Below, in pieces: positions 5,310 through 7,809 of a stretch of 7,809 bases of DNA. The translations under genes and the position numbers were made by a program. This DNA comes from Clostridia bacterium (GTDB taxonomy: Bacteria > Bacillota > Clostridia > Christensenellales > CAG-1252), in NCBI GenBank assembly GCA_017455385.1, contig JAFTBD010000082.1, positions 1 to 7,809 on the forward strand, written 5' to 3'. Below the pieces are notes generated by a model that was not told the DNA's origin, ran no database searches, and saw only the letters and a program-made list of their open reading frames with translations. Position 1 is the stretch's first letter. Each line of letters opens with the position of its first letter.

Positions 5310-5338
5310 TTGACTTGCGCGCGTGAAATACGTATAAT
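5310..5338 (+). promoter_or_regulatory. Near-consensus housekeeping (sigma-A) promoter
   Basis: TTGACT (5310-5315), a 17-base spacer and TATAAT (5333-5338) match the sigma-A consensus at 11 of 12 positions with ideal spacing. The expected start site near 5345 leaves a leader of only about 12 bases, just enough to hold the AGAGGA binding site before ATG 5357. It probably drives the GLUG lipoprotein gene and, by read-through, thyA. Confidence 0.85.
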
Positions 5339-5356
5339 AATTATTTAGAGGACATT

Positions 5357-7213
5357 ATGCGCAAAGTCATTTCTTATTTACTCCCGATATTCCTTATCAT
5401 CGTGCTCATTCCCGCTCTGCTTTTCGCCTGCAAGGAGAAAAAGGAGGTCGGGACTTTCGACCTCAACATCGCGGGCGCGGTCCTCAGCTGGGATGCCGTG
5501 GAGGGAGCGGATCATTACGTCATCGACTGCACCACCCCCGACGGAGGCGGCTACACCATCGACGTGAAAGGCACGACCTTCACCGCGCCGCAGACCGCAT
5601 ACGGAGATTATCTCTATGTCGCCTATGCTTGCGACGCGTCCGGCAATCTCCTTGCTCGATCCGAGCCCATCCTGTATCACCTCGGGCAGGGCGGATATTC
5701 CGACCCCATCCTGATCTCCTCCGCAGCGGAGCTCCAAGCCCTGAAAACGGGCAGCGTCTCCGTCACCTTCGGCAAGAAAACCGTGTCGGCGCCGCTCTAT
5801 TACCGCCTCAACGCCGATCTGGACTTCACAGGCGTTGAAAAGCTAACCCCCATCGGGACGACCTCGGATCCTTTCCGCGGCTACTTTGACGGCAACGGGC
5901 ACACGATCTCCAACCTCTCCTATACGACGAGCACGGAGGGCAGAGCTGGGCTTTTCGGCATGCTGTCGGGCGCGACGGTCAAGAACCTGACCCTTCAAAA
6001 CGCCTCGATCATTTTGGGCACGAAGTCGAATGTCAGCGGCTCGGGACTGGAATACGGACTCCTCGCGGCATACTCCAAAGACAGCGTCATCGACAACTGC
6101 CACGTCACGGGTAATATCGAATTCATGCTGAACGTCAATACGACAGGCTCTTCCACGGCGGATATCGGCGGCATCGTCGGCTCCCTGACAGGCGGCAAGA
6201 TCCTCTCGAGCTCCTTCACGGGCACCATCGACGCACGCTATTCGCAAGTATTCGTCGGCGGCATCGTCGGCTACGCGATGTCGGGCACGCAACATTTCGT
6301 GATGGCGAACTGCCTGTCGGACGCCACGGTGAAAGGCGCCGCCACGGGCTATGATCTCAATCAAACGAAGTCCACCGCCAAAGCGCGCATAGGCGTCCTC
6401 ATCGGTTCCGTCTCGGGCGCGGAAAAGTTGGTGATGAACGTTGCTGTCGGCACCGCCACGGCGACAGCGGCAGGCGACGCCGCGACAGGCACCCCCCTCA
6501 CGTCGCTCACCTCCGGCGTCTTCGGCAATACCTCTCAAGAGAACGATATTTCCACGATGAATTCCGTCCCGATGATCGACATTTTCTACAGCGCGGACAC
6601 CATCTCCGCCGTCTCGGGCACCCGCCTAAACCTCGGCACGGGGAATACCGCCTACGGTCTGACCGCGGCGGAGCTCAAGGACACCGCGAAATATATCATC
6701 GGCGACTCGTCCGCCTTGGATTTCGACAACATTTGGGCGATGGGCGACACGCACCCCGTTCTTCGCGGCGCGGGACAGACCGTCTCGCACGACGATGTCA
6801 CTCTCGCGATCAAGAGCGAGACGCAAGACGTCACCTACACTTTCTCCTTATTGGAGACCTTACTGCCGAAATACTATTCCCTGACCATAGGCACCGAGAA
6901 GAAGCATTACGTGGGGTATCATCTGAACGACGTCCTGTCTTCCGACTTGAATCTCACCCTTGAAGGCGCGAAGGAAGTGGTCATCTCGGCAGACGGCATC
7001 GAGGACATCAGGCTCGCGGTGAATAAGACCGCCGCCACCTTCGTCTCCACCTATCTTTTCTTCGGCACGTATAACACGACGTATTCCCGTCTGCCGGAGA
7101 GCTACGACGGCGTCCGTATCATCGACGCCTCGAACCCGAATGTCCCCTACCTCATCACAGGGGACACCATCACCGTCACGATCGTGAAAGCGGACGAAAC
7201 GCCCGCTGCATAA
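5357..7213 (+). CDS. GLUG-repeat surface lipoprotein
   Basis: This is a 618-residue exported protein. A hydrophobic signal (about 3-23) ends in a lipobox-like LFAC with C25 as the likely lipidated cysteine, followed by a charged KEKKE stretch. A fibronectin-III-like unit follows at about 33-108 (VLSWDAVEGADHYVI). Residues about 115-470 form a repetitive beta-helix-type region with GLUG motifs: AGLFGMLSGATVKNL (197-211), GGIVGSLTGGKILSS (271-285), GGIVGYAMSGT (301-311) and IGVLIGSVSGA (345-355). It closes with GDTHPVLRG (463-471). The C-terminal 147 residues form a separate domain that I cannot name. GLUG proteins are usually cell-surface or adhesin-like; the substrate here is unknown. The start has AGAGGA 5 bases upstream and a strong promoter. 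thyA begins 21 bases after the stop, so the two are probably co-transcribed. Confidence 0.85.
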   Translation: MRKVISYLLPIFLIIVLIPALLFACKEKKEVGTFDLNIAGAVLSWDAVEGADHYVIDCTTPDGGGYTIDVKGTTFTAPQTAYGDYLYVAYACDASGNLLARSEPILYHLGQGGYSDPILISSAAELQALKTGSVSVTFGKKTVSAPLYYRLNADLDFTGVEKLTPIGTTSDPFRGYFDGNGHTISNLSYTTSTEGRAGLFGMLSGATVKNLTLQNASIILGTKSNVSGSGLEYGLLAAYSKDSVIDNCHVTGNIEFMLNVNTTGSSTADIGGIVGSLTGGKILSSSFTGTIDARYSQVFVGGIVGYAMSGTQHFVMANCLSDATVKGAATGYDLNQTKSTAKARIGVLIGSVSGAEKLVMNVAVGTATATAAGDAATGTPLTSLTSGVFGNTSQENDISTMNSVPMIDIFYSADTISAVSGTRLNLGTGNTAYGLTAAELKDTAKYIIGDSSALDFDNIWAMGDTHPVLRGAGQTVSHDDVTLAIKSETQDVTYTFSLLETLLPKYYSLTIGTEKKHYVGYHLNDVLSSDLNLTLEGAKEVVISADGIEDIRLAVNKTAATFVSTYLFFGTYNTTYSRLPESYDGVRIIDASNPNVPYLITGDTITVTIVKADETPAA

Positions 7214-7234
7214 AAACTATTCTCGGAGGAAATT

Positions 7235-7809
7235 ATGAGCATAGCGGATGAGATCTTTATTCGGAACGTACAAGACATCCTGACCACCGGCGTCAGCGAC
7301 GAGGATATGCCCGTTCGCCCGCATTGGGACGACGGCACTCCCGCCCACACCATCAAAAAGTTCTGCATCGTGAACCGTTACGACCTCGCGAAGGAATTCC
7401 CCATCACGACGCTCCGTTACACGAATTTTAAGGCGGCGCTCGACGAGATCTTGTGGATCTGGCAGAAGAAGAGCAATAACGTCCACGACCTCAATTCCCA
7501 CATCTGGGACTCTTGGGCGGATGAGACGGGCTCCATCGGCAAGGCGTACGGCTATCAGCTCGGCGTCAAGCACCACTACAAAGAAGGCGACTTCGACCAG
7601 GTGGACCGCATCCTCTACGACCTCAAGAACAATCCTTCCTCCCGCCGCATCATGAGCAATATCTACGTGCATGCCGATCTGTCGGAGATGCACCTCTACC
7701 CCTGCGCCTACTCGGTGACTTTCAACGTGGCGAACGGCAAGCTGAACGCCATCCTGAATCAGCGCTCGCAGGACTTCCTGACCGCCAATAACTGGAACGT
7801 CGTGCAATA
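7235..7809 (+). CDS. thyA: Thymidylate synthase (3' end outside window)
   Basis: ThyA makes dTMP from dUMP with methylene-tetrahydrofolate. The window holds 191 codons, about two thirds of a normal chain. Family landmarks are clear. The catalytic cysteine is C157 in LYPCAYSVTFNV. The arginine pair R137-R138 in NPSSRRIM binds the dUMP phosphate across the dimer. QRSQD (176-180) and N188 in NNWNV contact the substrate. The N-terminal ITTLRYTNFKAALDEILW is also typical. The segment between the N-terminal part and the RR motif is short, as in the compact form of the enzyme rather than the long Lactobacillus form. The residue after the catalytic cysteine is alanine where many ThyA proteins have histidine. 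The start has GGAGGA 4 bases upstream. The gap to the GLUG gene is 21 bases with no terminator, which suggests an operon. It is cut by the window edge, not visibly broken. Confidence 0.97.
   Translation, partial: MSIADEIFIRNVQDILTTGVSDEDMPVRPHWDDGTPAHTIKKFCIVNRYDLAKEFPITTLRYTNFKAALDEILWIWQKKSNNVHDLNSHIWDSWADETGSIGKAYGYQLGVKHHYKEGDFDQVDRILYDLKNNPSSRRIMSNIYVHADLSEMHLYPCAYSVTFNVANGKLNAILNQRSQDFLTANNWNVVQ

Noticed and set aside
5843..6538. Minus-strand frame (231 codons) inside the GLUG gene
   Set aside because: It is an Arg/Ala-rich shadow of the repetitive lipoprotein gene with no start signals.
7217..7807. Minus-strand frame opposite thyA
   Set aside because: The plus strand encodes an unmistakable thymidylate synthase; this frame is its shadow.

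Overview
The window looks like part of the chromosome of an endospore-forming, uncultured-type Clostridia (Firmicutes/Bacillota). Four of its seven protein genes are sporulation or spore-germination genes found only in spore formers: sleB, ypeB, spoIIR and a sipL-like SPOCS/LysM gene. The coding DNA is fairly GC-rich and the intergenic DNA is full of small hairpins. I cannot fix the genus; a gut Clostridia lineage is an inference.

Layout. Positions 1-455 hold no gene I can support. They contain a strongly self-complementary stretch (about 61-261) and then a modular array of small hairpins separated by the heptamer ATATCRC (309-377, ending near a palindrome at 400-416). A small XRE-type repressor-like gene follows (456-671, +). 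It converges on ypeB across a shared bidirectional terminator (680-720). On the minus strand, sleB (2151-2843) and ypeB (776-2140) form a tight two-gene operon with a 10-base gap made up of the ypeB ribosome binding site. Divergent from sleB is spoIIR (2919-3452, +). The 75 bases between them hold two overlapping, opposite promoter-like sequences, one sigma-G type and one sigma-F type. An AT-rich gap with a bidirectional terminator (3523-3558) separates spoIIR from the convergent sipL-like gene (3641-5071, -), which has a sigma-E-like promoter. A second modular hairpin array (5157-5240) and a near-ideal housekeeping promoter (5310-5338) precede a GLUG-repeat lipoprotein gene (5357-7213, +). 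Thymidylate synthase thyA (7235 onward, +) follows after 21 bases and runs off the window.

How the genes work together. SpoIIR is the early forespore signal that triggers sigma-E activation in the mother cell. The SipL-like protein would act in the mother cell under sigma-E to anchor the coat. SleB with its partner YpeB is packed into the spore late and degrades cortex at germination. The cluster therefore covers three stages of the spore programme, and the promoter-like motifs agree with that timing. The right-hand GLUG/thyA pair looks like vegetative, housekeeping-sigma transcription and is probably functionally separate.

The most unusual features are the two hairpin arrays with constant separators, the structured 61-261 segment, the overlapping forespore promoters, and several promoters placed so close to their start codons that leaders are predicted to be 0-12 bases long.
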